A DNA stretch of 64,000 nucleotides from Pseudomonas sp. MM223 (GTDB lineage: Bacteria > Pseudomonadota > Gammaproteobacteria > Pseudomonadales > Pseudomonadaceae). Positions within the stretch are counted from its first letter, which is position 1. Each line of letters opens with the position of its first letter. The notes below the pieces were generated by a model, which worked only from the letters and a program-made list of their open reading frames with translations, ran no database searches and had not been told where the DNA came from. The position numbers and the translations under genes are program-made. The stretch spans positions 6,503,001-6,567,000 of the forward strand of contig OX352322.1 of assembly GCA_947090765.1 (NCBI GenBank), read 5' to 3'. Shown in pieces: positions 22,628 to 34,636 of the stretch.

Positions 22628-23596
22628 TTAACCGCGTGGCGCGTAGGCAAACACATCTGCACGCATGCGGTGTGCATCCATGCCGGCTTCGACCAGGGCG
22701 TCGAGGGTGGCATAGATCATGTTCGGTGAACCGCTGGCATACACATGCACGGTATTGAGGTCGGCGATGTCCTCGCAGACCGCTTCATGCAGCATGCCGC
22801 AGCGGCCCTCCCAGCCGCACAGGTCGCTGACAACCTGATGCAGGAACAGGTTGGGCAGGCGCTGCCATTCGTCCCAGTGCTCGATCTGGTAGAAGTCTTC
22901 GGGCCGGCGCACGCCCCAGTACAGGTGCACCGGGTGTTTGAAGCCGTTGGCGCGGCAATGCTCCAGCAGGCTGTGCATCTGGCCCATGCCGGTGCCGGCG
23001 GCAATCAGCACCAGCGGCCCGTCGGGCAACTCGGCCAGGTGGGTGTCGCCAAACGGCATTTCGATACGTGCCAAGCCGTCACGCTTCAGCTGGTCGATCA
23101 GTTGCAATGCACTGGGCTCTCGCGCCAGTACATGCAGCTCCAGCTCACGCCCGGCGTGGGGGGCGGAGGCCAGCGAGAACGCTGCCGGCTTGCCGCCCGC
23201 ACGCTCGATCATCAGGTACTGCCCGGCGTGGTAGCGCAGTGGCTTGCCGGCTGGCGCACGCAGGCGCACCCGCCAGACGTCGCCACCAACGTCGATGCAT
23301 TCAGTGACGCTGCACGCCAGCTTGCGCACCGGCAGCTCGCCCAAGGCGAGCACACCATCCCAGAGCAACACACAGTCCTCCAGCGGTTCGGCAATGCAGG
23401 TGAACAGCTCGCCATGGTCGCGGACTTCGCCGTCCTGGCGTACCCGCCCTTCGACCAACAACGCGGCGCAGACATGGCAATTACCATTGCGGCAGCTATT
23501 CGGGCAGTCATAGCCCAACCGCCGCGCTCCATCCAGGATCCGTTCCCCGGGTTCGAGCGCCAGCACCGCCCCGGACGGCTGCAACGTTACCTGCAT
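22628..23596 (-). CDS. Ferredoxin-NAD(P)H flavin reductase (CDP-6-deoxyglucoseen reductase-like)
   Basis: A 322-aa oxidoreductase with an N-terminal plant-type 2Fe-2S domain ([13 protein letters not shown], with the fourth Cys in FTCIAEP). An FAD domain follows ([22 protein letters not shown]), then an NAD(P) domain ([18 protein letters not shown]). Such chains pass electrons from NAD(P)H to an oxygenase or other partner. The ATG at 23596 shares its A with the true TGA stop of ubiD (TGATG). As written, a one-base insertion in ubiD joins the two genes into one frame of 811 aa. The partner enzyme is unknown. Confidence 0.87.
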   Translation of the reverse strand: MQVTLQPSGAVLALEPGERILDGARRLGYDCPNSCRNGNCHVCAALLVEGRVRQDGEVRDHGELFTCIAEPLEDCVLLWDGVLALGELPVRKLACSVTECIDVGGDVWRVRLRAPAGKPLRYHAGQYLMIERAGGKPAAFSLASAPHAGRELELHVLAREPSALQLIDQLKRDGLARIEMPFGDTHLAELPDGPLVLIAAGTGMGQMHSLLEHCRANGFKHPVHLYWGVRRPEDFYQIEHWDEWQRLPNLFLHQVVSDLCGWEGRCGMLHEAVCEDIADLNTVHVYASGSPNMIYATLDALVEAGMDAHRMRADVFAYAPRG

Positions 23597-25063
23597 CAAT
23601 CTATTCCCAACTGATCCCACAGGCTCATCGATACGGCGGGTGACGGCTTCGTCCTTGACGATGACCCGTCCCCATTCGCGTGTAGTCTCGCCCGGCCACT
23701 TGTGCGTGGCGTCCAGGCCCATCTTCGACCCCAACCCCGATACCGGCGACGCGAAGTCCAGGTAGTCGATCGGCGTGTTGTCGATCATCACCGTATCACG
23801 CTTGGGGTCCATGCGCGTGGTGATGGCCCAGATCACATCGTTCCAGTCACGGGCGTTGATATCGTCATCGGTAACAATAACGAACTTGGTGTACATGAAC
23901 TGTCGCAGGAACGACCACACACCCAGCATCACGCGCTTGGCGTGGCCCGGGTACTGCTTTTTCATGGTCACCACCGCCATGCGGTACGAGCAGCCTTCCG
24001 GCGGCAGGTAGAAGTCGGTGATTTCCGGGAATTGCTTCTGCAGGATTGGCACGAACACTTCGTTCAGCGCCACACCCAGAATCGCCGGCTCATCTGGCGG
24101 CCGGCCGGTGTAGGTGCTGTGGTAGATCGGCTTCATTCGGTGGGTGATGCGCTCGACGGTGAACACCGGGAAGCTGTCCACTTCGTTGTAGTAGCCGGTG
24201 TGGTCGCCATACGGGCCTTCCGGGGCCATTTCGCCCGGGTGAATCACACCTTCCAGGATGATTTCGGCGGTGGCCGGTACCTGCAGGTTGCTGCCACGGC
24301 ACTTGACCAGCTCGGTGCGATTGCCGCGCAGCAGGCCGGCGAAGGCATATTCGGAGAGGGTGTCCGGCACCGGGGTCACGGCGCCCAGGATGGTCGCCGG
24401 GTCAGCACCCAGGGCCACGGCAACCGGGAACGGCTGGCCGGGGTGCTTCTCGCACCACTCTCGGTAGTCGAGGGCGCCGCCACGGTGGCTCAGCCAGCGC
24501 ATGATGACCTTGTTGCGACCGATCACCTGCTGGCGATAGATGCCCAGGTTCTGGCGGTCCTTGTTCGGGCCACGGGTAACGGTAAGGCCCCAGGTGATCA
24601 GCGGCGCCACGTCGCCTGGCCAGCAGTGCTGGATCGGCAGCGCGCCGAGGTCGACATCGTCACCCTCGACCACCACTTCCTGGCACACCGCGTCCTTGAC
24701 CACTTTTGGCGCCATCGACACGACCTTCTTGAAGATCGGCAGCTTGGACCAGGCATCCTTCAGGCCCTTTGGTGGCTCGGGCTCCTTGAGGAAGGCCAGC
24801 AGCTTGCCGATCTCACGCAGTTCGTCGACCGACTCGGCGCCCATGCCCATGGCCACACGCTCTGGCGTGCCGAACAGGTTACCGAGTACCGGAATATCGA
24901 AGCCGGTGGGCTTTTCGAACAGCAACGCCGGGCCCTTGGCACGCAAGGTGCGGTCGCATACCTCGGTCATTTCCAGGACTGGGGAGATCGGAACCTGGAT
25001 GCGCTTGAGTTCGCCGCGCTGCTCCAGGCCACGAATGAAGTCGCGCAAGTCGCGATACTGCAT
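23596..25063 (-). pseudogene. ubiD: UbiD, 4-hydroxy-3-polyprenylbenzoate decarboxylase, with a terminal one-base insertion
   Basis: UbiD decarboxylates the ubiquinone precursor with prenylated FMN. From the ATG at 25063 ([20 protein letters not shown]) almost all of the chain is intact, including [20 protein letters not shown] and the [20 protein letters not shown] region. Near the end an extra base at 23622-23623 (GAGCCTG for GAGCTG on the coding strand) turns the family ending ELWDQLGID into [10 protein letters not shown] and removes the stop. With the base removed the protein is 488 aa, the standard length. As written it is fused to the downstream reductase. Only the last eight or so residues change, so activity could survive. 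The break matches the word seen in fthC, so sequence error is likely. Confidence 0.85.
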
Positions 25064-25142
25064 GCATGAGCCTCGTGTTGGCCGTATCGGTCGGGGGTGC
25101 AGAGTGTAGCGCCGTTCGGCATTCAATAGCCAAAAATGACTT

Positions 25143-25260
25143 GGGGCCGCTTCGCGCCCCATCGCCGGCAAGCCAGCTCCCACAGATTCGGCACAAGCTT
25201 TGAGAGCGGTGCAGTACCTGTGGGAGCTGGCTTGCCGGCGATGGGCTGCGAAGCAGCCCC
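25143..25260. repeat. REP pair between rho and ubiD
   Basis: Inverted GCCGGCAAGCCAGCTCCCAC-family units flanked by short GGGGC(T/C)GC arms that are also complementary. Together they can form one long hairpin. Confidence 0.85.
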
Positions 25261-25282
25261 AATCAATCCCGACTTGAAACGC

Positions 25283-26542
<1,260 letters not shown>

Positions 26543-26739
26543 AAGGGGAGTGACGTAATCATGTAAGAAGGGAGAATTAAGCTTCTGGCTTAATGAGGCC
26601 GCGCCGCTAGATGGCGACAGGATCGCGTACTGATTCGAATTAGGGATGCTTCGGCGACGGCACGTAGAGGGCACTGGAAAAGCAGTGCGAGGCCGAATGT
26701 AACACTTGCTTTTTTCTGCGTCTAGTGCTCTGAAAAAGA

Positions 26740-26766
26740 AAAACCCCGCATTTGCGGGGCTTTTTC
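26740..26766 (-). terminator. Rho-independent terminator of trxA
   Basis: Read on the minus strand: GCCCCGCAAATGCGGGG followed by TTTTTCTTTTT, a strong intrinsic terminator three bases past the trxA stop. It separates trxA from rho. Confidence 0.88.
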
Positions 26767-26769
26767 ACA

Positions 26770-27099
26770 TCACAGGTGGGCGTCGAGGAACGCGGCCAGC
26801 TGCGACTTGGACAAGGCGCCAACCTTGGTGGCTTCGACGTTGCCGTTCTTGAACAGCATCAGCGTCGGGATACCACGCACGCCGTGCTTGGCCGGGGTTT
26901 CCTGGTTCTCGTCGATGTTCAGCTTGGCGACGGTCAGCTTGCCCTTGTAGGTTTCGGCGATGTCGTCCAGTACTGGAGCGATCATCTTGCATGGACCGCA
27001 CCATTCAGCCCAGTAGTCAACCAGTACCGCGCCTTCGGCCTTCAGTACATCGGCTTCGAAGGAGGCGTCGTTGACGTGTTTGATCAGATCGCTGCTCAT
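26770..27099 (-). CDS. trxA: Thioredoxin 1
   Basis: Cytoplasmic disulfide reductase of 109 aa. The active site WCGPC is at residues 33-37 and the cis-Pro loop is GIPTLMLF. The ATG at 27099 (MSSDLIKHV) has GGAGAT upstream; the extra N-terminal frame to 27123 is not conserved. Divergent from ppx. Confidence 0.97.
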   Translation of the reverse strand: MSSDLIKHVNDASFEADVLKAEGAVLVDYWAEWCGPCKMIAPVLDDIAETYKGKLTVAKLNIDENQETPAKHGVRGIPTLMLFKNGNVEATKVGALSKSQLAAFLDAHL

Positions 27100-27352
27100 G
27101 GATATCTCCAGGGTCGTAAGCAAAAAACGTTGCCCATCATAGCCGCACCCGCCGCCTACAGGAAGCCACGCACGATTGAGTGTAACTATAGTTGTGCAAG
27201 ACGCCGCGAATCGAAACTGTCACACAGCCGTCATAGAATCGAATGGCACATTGCCTTGCATCAAGGCCAGCACATCGGCTGCGTGTCACGCGTTGGCGAC
27301 AGCCTGCTATCGTGGCACGATTGCCGGGTTAACGACCGAGAACAACCAGATC

Positions 27353-28855
27353 ATGCCGCATACCATCGCGAAGAACCTGTCCCTGATCGCCGCCATCGAC
27401 CTTGGCTCCAACAGTTTTCACATGGTCGTGGCCAAGGCCCACCATACAGAAATCCGCATTCTCGAGCGGCTCGGCGAGAAGGTTCAGCTTGCCGCCGGCA
27501 TCGACGAAGAGCGCAAGCTCAGTGAAGAAGCAATGGAACGGGGCCTGGATTGCCTCAAGCGCTTTTCCCAGCTGATCAACGGCATGCCGGCAGGCTCCGT
27601 GCGTATCGTCGGTACCAACGCCTTGCGCGAAGCGCGCAACCGTAACGAATTCATCCAGCGCGCCGAAGCCATCCTCGGCCACCCGGTAGAGGTCATCTCC
27701 GGACGTGAAGAAGCGCGCCTGATCTACCTGGGCGTGTCGCACACCCTGGCCGATACCCCGGGCAAGCGCCTGGTGGCCGACATCGGCGGCGGCAGTACCG
27801 AGTTCATCATCGGCCAGCGCTTCGAGCCACTGCTGCGCGAAAGCCTGCAGATGGGCTGCGTCAGCTTCACCCAGCGCTACTTCCGCGACGGCAAGATTAC
27901 CCCGGCCCGCTACGCCCAGGCCTACACGGCCGCGCGCCTGGAGCTGATGAGCATCGAGCATGCCCTGCATCGCCTGACCTGGGACGAGGCCATAGGCTCG
28001 TCCGGCACCATCCGCGCCATCGGCGCCGCCATCAAGGCCGGTGGCCTGGGCAATGGTGAGGTCAACGCCGAAGGCCTGGCCTGGGTCAAGCGCAAGCTGT
28101 TCAAGCTGGGTGAGGTCGACAAGATCGACTTCGACGGCATCAAGCCGGACCGCCGCACCATCTTCCCGGCGGGCATGGCCATTCTCGAAGCAATCTTCGA
28201 CGCGCTGGAACTGCAGCGCATGGACCACTGTGACGGCGCCCTGCGCGAAGGCGTGCTATTCGACCTGCTTGGCCGCCACCATCACGAAGACGTGCGTGAG
28301 CGCACCCTCAATTCGTTGATGGAGCGCTACCACGTGGACCAGGGCCAGGCTGCGCGCGTGGAACGCAAGGCACTGCATGCCTTCGACCAAGTGGCCGATG
28401 CCTGGGGGCTGAAAGACGGAAATTGGCGCGATCTGCTGGGCTGGGCGGCAAAAGTGCACGAAATCGGCCTCGATATCGCCCACTATCACTACCACAAGCA
28501 CGGCGCCTACCTGATCGAGCACTCTGACCTGTCGGGCTTCTCCCGCGAGGACCAACAGATGATGGCCTTGCTGGTGCGCGGCCACCGCCGCAACATCCCC
28601 AAGGACAAGTTTGCCGAGCTGGGTGATGAAGGGGTCAAGCTACTGCGCCTGTGCGTACTGCTGCGCTTCGCCATTCTGTTCCACCACATCCGCGGCAATC
28701 AGCAGATGCCGAAGGTAGAGCTCAAGGCTGGCGATGACAGCCTCGATGTCGCCTTCCCTGAAGGCTGGCTGGAGCAGAACCAGCTGACCCAGGCCGACTT
28801 CGCCAACGAGGCGGAGTGGCTGGCCCGGGTCGGCTTCGTCCTCAGCGTACGTTGA
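27353..28855 (+). CDS. ppx: Exopolyphosphatase
   Basis: Ppx removes terminal phosphate from polyphosphate and can also hydrolyse pppGpp. The 500-aa chain has the ASKHA-type phosphate loops [15 protein letters not shown] near residue 13 and [14 protein letters not shown] near 145, and a C-terminal HD-like helical domain. The ATG at 27353 ([16 protein letters not shown]) fits the family; the frame extends to 27176 without a ribosome site. It converges on ppk with a 14-bp overlap of the two coding ends. Confidence 0.95.
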   Translation: MPHTIAKNLSLIAAIDLGSNSFHMVVAKAHHTEIRILERLGEKVQLAAGIDEERKLSEEAMERGLDCLKRFSQLINGMPAGSVRIVGTNALREARNRNEFIQRAEAILGHPVEVISGREEARLIYLGVSHTLADTPGKRLVADIGGGSTEFIIGQRFEPLLRESLQMGCVSFTQRYFRDGKITPARYAQAYTAARLELMSIEHALHRLTWDEAIGSSGTIRAIGAAIKAGGLGNGEVNAEGLAWVKRKLFKLGEVDKIDFDGIKPDRRTIFPAGMAILEAIFDALELQRMDHCDGALREGVLFDLLGRHHHEDVRERTLNSLMERYHVDQGQAARVERKALHAFDQVADAWGLKDGNWRDLLGWAAKVHEIGLDIAHYHYHKHGAYLIEHSDLSGFSREDQQMMALLVRGHRRNIPKDKFAELGDEGVKLLRLCVLLRFAILFHHIRGNQQMPKVELKAGDDSLDVAFPEGWLEQNQLTQADFANEAEWLARVGFVLSVR

Positions 28856-31097
28856 GGACCGGGTTGCTCAGGCGCTCCAGCAGGGTCGCCTGGGCACTGC
28901 GCGGGTTCTGGTTGCCGGTCGGGGTGCTGCGCACGTAGCGCCCGTCTGGCTGCAAGGTCCAGGCGTGGGTGTTGTCGGTCAGGTAGCTTTCCAGCTCCTT
29001 CTTCACCCGCAGCAACAGCTTTTTGCCTTCCACCGGGAAGCAGGTCTCGACGCGCTTGTCGAGGTTGCGTTCCATCCAGTCGGCACTGGACAGGTAGATC
29101 TGCTCCTCACCGCCATTGAGGAAGTAGAACACCCGGGTGTGCTCCAGGAAGCGGCCGATGATCGAGCGCACCTGGATATTGTGTGAAACCCCCGGAATGC
29201 CTGGGCGCAGGCAGCACATGCCGCGCACCACCAGGTCGATTTTCACACCCGACTGGCTCGCCTTGTACAACGCTTTGATGACTTTGGCGTCGGTCAGCGA
29301 GTTGAACTTGGCAATGATGTGCGCCGGCTTGCCTTCCAGGGCGAACTGGGTTTCGCGCGCAATCATGTCGAGCATGCCCTTCTTCAGGGTGAACGGCGCA
29401 TGCAGCAGCTTTTTCATGCGCAGCGTCTTGCCCATGCCGATCAGCTGGCTAAACAGCTTGCCGACGTCTTCGGTGAGGGCGTCGTCAGAGGTCAGCAAGC
29501 TGTAGTCGGTGTACAGGCGGGCGTTGCCGGCGTGGTAGTTGCCGGTGCCAAGGTGCGCATAGCGCACGATCTCGCCCTGTTCGCGGCGCAGGATCAGCAT
29601 CATCTTGGCGTGGGTCTTGAAGCCGACCACACCGTAGATCACCACTGCACCGGCTGCTTGCAGGCGGCTGGCCATCTGCAGGTTGGATTCTTCGTCGAAG
29701 CGCGCACGCAACTCGATCACCGCGGTGACCTCCTTGCCGTTACGCGCCGCGTCCACCAGGGCATCGACGATTTCCGAGTTGGCCCCGGAACGGTACAGGG
29801 TCTGGCGCACGGCAAGCACGTGCGGGTCCTTGGCGGCCTGGCGCAGCAGGTCGACCACCGGAGTGAAGGACTCGAACGGGTGCATCAGCAGGATGTCCTG
29901 CTTGCTGATCACGCTGAAAATGTTGTCGGCGTTCACCAGCAGCTTGGGGATTGCCGGGGTGAACGGCGTGTACTGAAGCTCCGGGTGGCTGTCCAGGCCG
30001 GTAATGCTGAACAGGCGGGTGAGGTTGACCGGGCCATTGACCTGGTACAGCTCGCTTTCGCTGAGGCTGAACTGCTTGAGCAGGTAGTCCGACAGGTGTT
30101 TAGGGCAGGTGTCGGCTACTTCCAGGCGCACGGCATCGCCGTAACGGCGCGAGAACAGCTCGCCGCGCAGGGCGCGGGCCAGGTCATCGACTTCTTCGGA
30201 GTCCAGCGCCAGGTCGGCGTTACGGGTCAGGCGGAACTGGTAGCAGCCCTTCACCTTCATGCCCTGGAACAGGTCGTCGGCGTGCGCATGGATCATCGAC
30301 GACAGGAACACGTAGTTGGCACCCGGGCCGCCGACCTCTTCAGGCACGCGGATGACCCGTGGCAGCAGGCGTGGGGCCGGGATGATCGCAAGGCCCGAGT
30401 CGCGGCCAAAGGCATCAACCCCTTCCAGCTCAACGATGAAGTTGAGGCTCTTGTTCACCAGCAGCGGGAACGGGTGGGTCGGGTCGAGGCCGATCGGGGT
30501 AATGATCGGGGCAATTTCGTCGCGGAAATAGCGGCGCACCCAGGTCTTGAGTTTGGGCGTCCAGTAACGGCGGCGAATAAAGCGGATCTGGTGCTTTTCA
30601 AGCTCTGGCAACAGCACGTCATTGAGGATCGCGTACTGGCGCTCTACCTCGATGTGCACCAGCTCGCTGATGCGCGCCAATGCCTGGTGCGGCTGCAGGC
30701 CGTCGGCACCGGCCTGTTCGCGGGCGAAGTTGATCTGCTTCTTCAGGCCGGCGACGCGGATCTCGAAGAACTCGTCGAGGTTGCTGGAGAAGATCAACAG
30801 GAACTTGAGGCGTTCGAGCAGGGGGTAGTTCTCGTCCAGGGCCTGTTCCAGCACGCGGATGTTGAACTGCAGCTGCGAGAGTTCGCGATGAATGTACAGG
30901 CTGCTGTCGTCCAGGCCAGGGACGGTGATTGCAGGGACCGGAGCGGCTGCGGGCGCAGCAGCCACAGGCTCGGCCACCTCGGCTTCCACGGGCTCGGGCT
31001 CGGGCACCGGCGGCAGGTCTGGCGGGGTCTGCACCATCTCTTCTGGGAGCTCCTGGGCATCCTTGATCGCGACAGGGGTAAGCACTTCATTATTCAT
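28842..31097 (-). CDS. ppk: Polyphosphate kinase 1
   Basis: PPK1 makes polyphosphate from ATP. At 751 aa it has a slightly long N terminus rich in Pro, Val and Glu (residues 15-55), then the core starting [22 protein letters not shown]. The phospho-histidine is in the motif [15 protein letters not shown], and a second conserved site lies in [12 protein letters not shown]. The start at 31097 ([13 protein letters not shown]) is the only one that keeps the frame with a plausible leader; a later start would not affect the catalytic part. Confidence 0.95.
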   Translation of the reverse strand: MNNEVLTPVAIKDAQELPEEMVQTPPDLPPVPEPEPVEAEVAEPVAAAPAAAPVPAITVPGLDDSSLYIHRELSQLQFNIRVLEQALDENYPLLERLKFLLIFSSNLDEFFEIRVAGLKKQINFAREQAGADGLQPHQALARISELVHIEVERQYAILNDVLLPELEKHQIRFIRRRYWTPKLKTWVRRYFRDEIAPIITPIGLDPTHPFPLLVNKSLNFIVELEGVDAFGRDSGLAIIPAPRLLPRVIRVPEEVGGPGANYVFLSSMIHAHADDLFQGMKVKGCYQFRLTRNADLALDSEEVDDLARALRGELFSRRYGDAVRLEVADTCPKHLSDYLLKQFSLSESELYQVNGPVNLTRLFSITGLDSHPELQYTPFTPAIPKLLVNADNIFSVISKQDILLMHPFESFTPVVDLLRQAAKDPHVLAVRQTLYRSGANSEIVDALVDAARNGKEVTAVIELRARFDEESNLQMASRLQAAGAVVIYGVVGFKTHAKMMLILRREQGEIVRYAHLGTGNYHAGNARLYTDYSLLTSDDALTEDVGKLFSQLIGMGKTLRMKKLLHAPFTLKKGMLDMIARETQFALEGKPAHIIAKFNSLTDAKVIKALYKASQSGVKIDLVVRGMCCLRPGIPGVSHNIQVRSIIGRFLEHTRVFYFLNGGEEQIYLSSADWMERNLDKRVETCFPVEGKKLLLRVKKELESYLTDNTHAWTLQPDGRYVRSTPTGNQNPRSAQATLLERLSNPVLNVR

Positions 31098-31310
31098 CTG
31101 GCGTTCCTGAGGACGTTAACGCCCTATCATCAATTGAGCGGCAAGATAAGCGCCCATTATGACGCCTGTGTTACACACCAGGGCAAGCCATGGCGCGTGG
31201 CCTCTGGCATTGTCTGTGTAGGAATTGTTCACGTCGAGACACATTTGGACACTTTCACGAATGCGCGCGAAGGGGTAGGCTGCGCGTTCATTTCGCCAGC
31301 ACCTCAGAAA

Positions 31311-31955
31311 ATGCTTCAACAATTCCTGCAGGATTTCGGCTACTTTGCCCTTTTTCTAGGCACCTTCTTCGAAGGCGAGACCATCCTGGTGCTTGCGGGT
31401 TTCCTTGCGTTCCGTGGTTACATGGACATCAAGCTGGTGTGCCTGGTGGCGTTCCTCGGCAGTTATGCCGGCGACCAGCTGTGGTACTTCATGGGCCGCC
31501 GCCACGGGCGCAGGATCCTGGCGCGCAAACCACGCTGGCAAGCCATGGGTGACCGGGCGCTGGACCACATCCGCCGCCACCCCGACATCTGGGTGCTGAG
31601 CTTCCGCTTCGTCTATGGCCTGCGTACGGTCATGCCGGTGGCCATTGGCCTGTCGGGCTACCCGCCGCGCCGCTACCTGCTGCTCAATGGTATTGGCGCA
31701 GCCATCTGGGCAATAGCCCTGGGCGCGGCCGCGTATCACTTCGGCGCCATCCTCGAAGGCCTGCTGGGCAACGTGAAGCGTTACGAGCTATGGGTGCTCG
31801 GTGGCCTGCTGGGGCTCGGCGCCCTGCTGTGGCTGCGCCGGCGCTTCCGTACCTTGCGCGCGGAGCGCAAGGCGGCGGACCAGGCCCAGGCCCCAAAGGC
31901 TGAGCAGGCTGTAGACCACGAGCAGGGCCCAGGCCAGCGGCGCGACCACCGCTAG
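31311..31955 (+). CDS. DedA-family inner membrane protein
   Basis: The 214-aa protein has the SNARE-associated/DedA core: FLGTFFEGETILVLAGFLAFRGY, then GSYAGDQLWYFMGRRHG, then SFRFVYGLRTVMPVAIGLSGYP, with about five membrane segments. DedA proteins are undecaprenyl-phosphate or lipid flippases/scramblases. The tail (residues 180-214) is polar, variable and runs 168 bp into the end of the desaturase gene on the other strand. Confidence 0.9.
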   Translation: MLQQFLQDFGYFALFLGTFFEGETILVLAGFLAFRGYMDIKLVCLVAFLGSYAGDQLWYFMGRRHGRRILARKPRWQAMGDRALDHIRRHPDIWVLSFRFVYGLRTVMPVAIGLSGYPPRRYLLLNGIGAAIWAIALGAAAYHFGAILEGLLGNVKRYELWVLGGLLGLGALLWLRRRFRTLRAERKAADQAQAPKAEQAVDHEQGPGQRRDHR

Positions 31956-33083
31956 GCCCAGTGCGCCGGCCAAGTACAGCGCCGGCGAATTTACCACCAG
32001 CCGCGCCAGCTCCAGGCGCGCAGCCCAGGGCCGGTTCTCCAGCAGCCCGCCCAGTACGAACAGCCCAAACGCCATCAGCGACCAGCCGAGCACCAGCGCG
32101 GCGGCCGGCACGCGCTCGGCGACGTCCATCAGGTAGCTACCCAAGGCCACATAAACCACGAACTGCGCCGCCACATAGGCTTGTTGCGGGCGGCCCAAGG
32201 CAATCTCGAACTTGCGAAACGCCGCCAGGTCCTGTTTGGCCTGCGGGTAGCGTGCGGCCACATCGGCCGGCCGCCAGCCGGTGGGCATGAACCAGATGCG
32301 CAGCTTGTCCCACAGGCTGGCAGCACGCCGGGCGTCGTGCCAGAGCTGGGCATAGAACTGCAGGTTGGCCCACAACGGGTTCCAGCTGGCCAGCGGTGTG
32401 GTTACCCCGAACACCACAGGCTCAGCCGGGTCTTCCTCTTTGAAGGTGCCGAACAGACGGTCCCAGAGAATGAACACGCCGCCATAATTGCGATCCAAGT
32501 AAGCAGGGTTTTGCGCATGGTGGACGCGATGGTTGGATGGCGTGATCAACACCCACTCAAGCCAGCCAAGCTTGGGGATGTGCCGGGTATGCACCCAGAA
32601 CTGGTACAGCAGGTTGAGCGATGCCACGGTGATGAACACCAGTGGCGGCACGCCCAGCAGCGCCAGCGGCAGGTAGAAGACCCACGAGAAGATGAACCCG
32701 CTGCTGGTCTGACGCAGCGCAGTGGTGAGGTTGTATTCCTCGCTCTGGTGGTGCACCGAATGCGCGGCCCACAGCACGTTACGCTCATGGCCCAGGCGGT
32801 GCAGCCAGTAATAGCAGAAGTCGTAAAGGATGAAGGCCAGCAGCCACACCCACCAGGCCTCGGACGGCAGGCGCACCAGCGCCAGGTGTTCGTATGCCAG
32901 GGCATAAGTCACCAGCCCGACGCCTTTGGTCAACAACCCGGTACTGGTCGACAACGCGCCGGTACTCAGGCTGTTGATCGAATCGGCCAGGGTAAAGTTG
33001 CGCTGGCCACGCACACGGTCGGCCACCAGTTCCACGGCGATCAGCACGAAGAAGAACGGCACGGCCAGCAGTATCAGGTCCAT
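31788..33083 (-). CDS. Sterol desaturase / fatty acid hydroxylase family protein
   Basis: A 431-aa membrane di-iron enzyme. Histidine clusters HRLGHE, HSVHHQSEEYN and NHRVHHAQN lie between membrane segments in the N-terminal half and mark the fatty-acid hydroxylase superfamily. The C-terminal 150 residues add further membrane helices. The substrate may be a lipid, but it is not shown by the sequence. Its last 56 codons overlap the dedA tail in antiparallel orientation. Confidence 0.88.
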   Translation of the reverse strand: MDLILLAVPFFFVLIAVELVADRVRGQRNFTLADSINSLSTGALSTSTGLLTKGVGLVTYALAYEHLALVRLPSEAWWVWLLAFILYDFCYYWLHRLGHERNVLWAAHSVHHQSEEYNLTTALRQTSSGFIFSWVFYLPLALLGVPPLVFITVASLNLLYQFWVHTRHIPKLGWLEWVLITPSNHRVHHAQNPAYLDRNYGGVFILWDRLFGTFKEEDPAEPVVFGVTTPLASWNPLWANLQFYAQLWHDARRAASLWDKLRIWFMPTGWRPADVAARYPQAKQDLAAFRKFEIALGRPQQAYVAAQFVVYVALGSYLMDVAERVPAAALVLGWSLMAFGLFVLGGLLENRPWAARLELARLVVNSPALYLAGALGLAVVAPLAWALLVVYSLLSLWGLGLVRRLALRAQGTEAPAQPQQGAEPQQATEHP

Positions 33084-33195
33084 GGGTACGGCCTCAGGCG
33101 GTATCCCTCAAGATTAGGCTGCGCCCGCAGCAACCCCTATGGCGACATCTGCCAAACTAGAGGACATTTAGCGCCTCGACACTGGAGTAATGAGC

Positions 33196-33855
33196 ATGAC
33201 CAAAAAAGTAGCGGTGATTCTTTCCGGCTGTGGCGTGTATGACGGCGCCGAAATCCACGAAAGCGTGATCACCCTGCTGCGCCTCGACCAGCGCGGTGCG
33301 CAGGTGCAGTGCTTCGCGCCGAACATTGCGCAGATGCATGTCATCAACCACCTGACCGGCGAAGAAATGCCCGAGTCGCGCAATGTGCTGGTGGAGTCGG
33401 CACGCATTGCCCGCGGCGAGGTCAAGGACATCCGCGAAGCCAATGCCGAAGACTTCGATGCGCTGATCGTACCGGGCGGTTTCGGGGCGGCGAAAAACCT
33501 GTCCAACTTCGCCGTGGAAGGCGCCAATTGCAGCATCAACCCGGACGTGCTGGCCCTGGCCGAAGCCTTCGCCGACGCCTGCAAGCCAGTTGGCCTGATC
33601 TGCATCTCGCCGGCACTGGCCGCAAAAATCTACGGGCCGGGTGTGGTCTGCACCATCGGTACCGACGCGGGTACTGCGGCGGCCGTGGTGAAAATGGGCG
33701 GCACCCATGAAGAATGCGACGTGCACGATATTGTCGAAGACACCCAGCGCAAGCTGGTGACTACCCCGGCCTACATGGAGGCCAAGTCCATCAGCGAAGC
33801 GGCTGGCGGGATCTACAAGCTGGTGGATCGGGTGCTGGAACTGACGCACGAATAG
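33196..33855 (+). CDS. elbB: Isoprenoid biosynthesis glyoxalase ElbB
   Basis: ElbB is a DJ-1/PfpI-superfamily protein with glyoxalase activity, first linked to isoprenoid synthesis. The product starts MTKKVAVILSGCGVYDGAEIHESV and keeps the nucleophile-elbow region LICISPALAAKIYG, where Cys is the expected catalytic residue, and the Glu in AEIHES. The ATG at 33196 follows GGAGTAATGAGC; an ATG six bases earlier (33190) is also possible. Length 219 aa. Confidence 0.92.
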   Translation: MTKKVAVILSGCGVYDGAEIHESVITLLRLDQRGAQVQCFAPNIAQMHVINHLTGEEMPESRNVLVESARIARGEVKDIREANAEDFDALIVPGGFGAAKNLSNFAVEGANCSINPDVLALAEAFADACKPVGLICISPALAAKIYGPGVVCTIGTDAGTAAAVVKMGGTHEECDVHDIVEDTQRKLVTTPAYMEAKSISEAAGGIYKLVDRVLELTHE

Positions 33856-33867
33856 ATTGCTGCCCCC

Positions 33868-34000
33868 CTGTAGGAGCGGCCTTGTGCCGCGAAAGGGCCG
33901 CAAAGCGGCCCCGGCAATTTATGCGGCGAAGCTGAAATCCTGGGGCCGCGCTGCGGCCCTTTCCGACCGGTCCGGCGCCCCGGCAAGGCCGCTCCCACAG
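33868..34000. repeat. REP pair, diverged right arm
   Basis: A CGGCACAAGGCCG-family unit at the left pairs with a diverged unit at the right (GGCAAGGCCGCTCCCACAG), between convergent elbB and the YaiI gene. Confidence 0.75.
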
Positions 34001-34016
34001 AAGACCGCATTGCACT

Positions 34017-34469
34017 TCAGGGCTTGGACAGCCGGGCAATGATGCGGTCCAGCGCATTGGCAAACGCCTGCTTGTCGCGCTCGCCATAGGCCGCCTGCCC
34101 TCCCCCCACCTGGCCTTGCTCACGCAGGTCGGTAAACAGGTTGCGCGCCGCCAGGCGGTCGCCCATGTTGCGCTCATCGAATTCGCGCCCGCGCGGGTCC
34201 AGCACTGTCACGCCCTTTTTCACCAGGCGGTCAGCCAGCGGCACATCGCTGCAGATCACCAGTTCGCCGGGCACGGCGTGTTCGACCAGGTAGTCGTCAG
34301 CCGCGTCCATGCCGCTGGGTACCACGATCAGGCGCACGAGCGCGAACGCCGGCTTGGCCACGGCCTGGCCCGCCACCATCACCACCTCGAACTTGCGCTT
34401 GAGGGCGAACTTGACGATCAGATCCTTGGCCGCCTTGGGGCAGGCATCGGCATCGATCCATACACGCAT
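34017..34469 (-). CDS. YaiI/YqxD family protein (UPF0178, DUF188)
   Basis: A 150-aa protein starting MRVWIDADACPKAAKDLIVKFA, the signature of the UPF0178 family, which has a PIN-like nuclease-type fold. Acidic residues in DADA, CSDVPLAD and LDPRGREFDE could form a metal site. The frame is open to 34505, but the ATG at 34469 begins the conserved domain. Function unknown; commonly found between elbB and cyaA in P. putida. Confidence 0.9.
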   Translation of the reverse strand: MRVWIDADACPKAAKDLIVKFALKRKFEVVMVAGQAVAKPAFALVRLIVVPSGMDAADDYLVEHAVPGELVICSDVPLADRLVKKGVTVLDPRGREFDERNMGDRLAARNLFTDLREQGQVGGGQAAYGERDKQAFANALDRIIARLSKP

Positions 34470-34636
34470 CAGGAATTCTCTTCGTGAAATCAGTGCGCCC
34501 ATCATGCCTGAAGCGCAACGAAAGCTGGAGCAGGCAAGCGCTGGAAAAATGGCGCCAAAAAATCAAATTGGCGCTTATCCGACCCCGCCACTCAGGCTAA
34601 ACTCGCCACAGCTTCACTGGCCTGCCCGAGCGCGCA

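Noticed and set aside
29319..31310. Plus-strand frame that runs through ppk into dedA
   Set aside because: Only the part from the ATG at 31311 looks like DedA. The upstream part is antisense to ppk.
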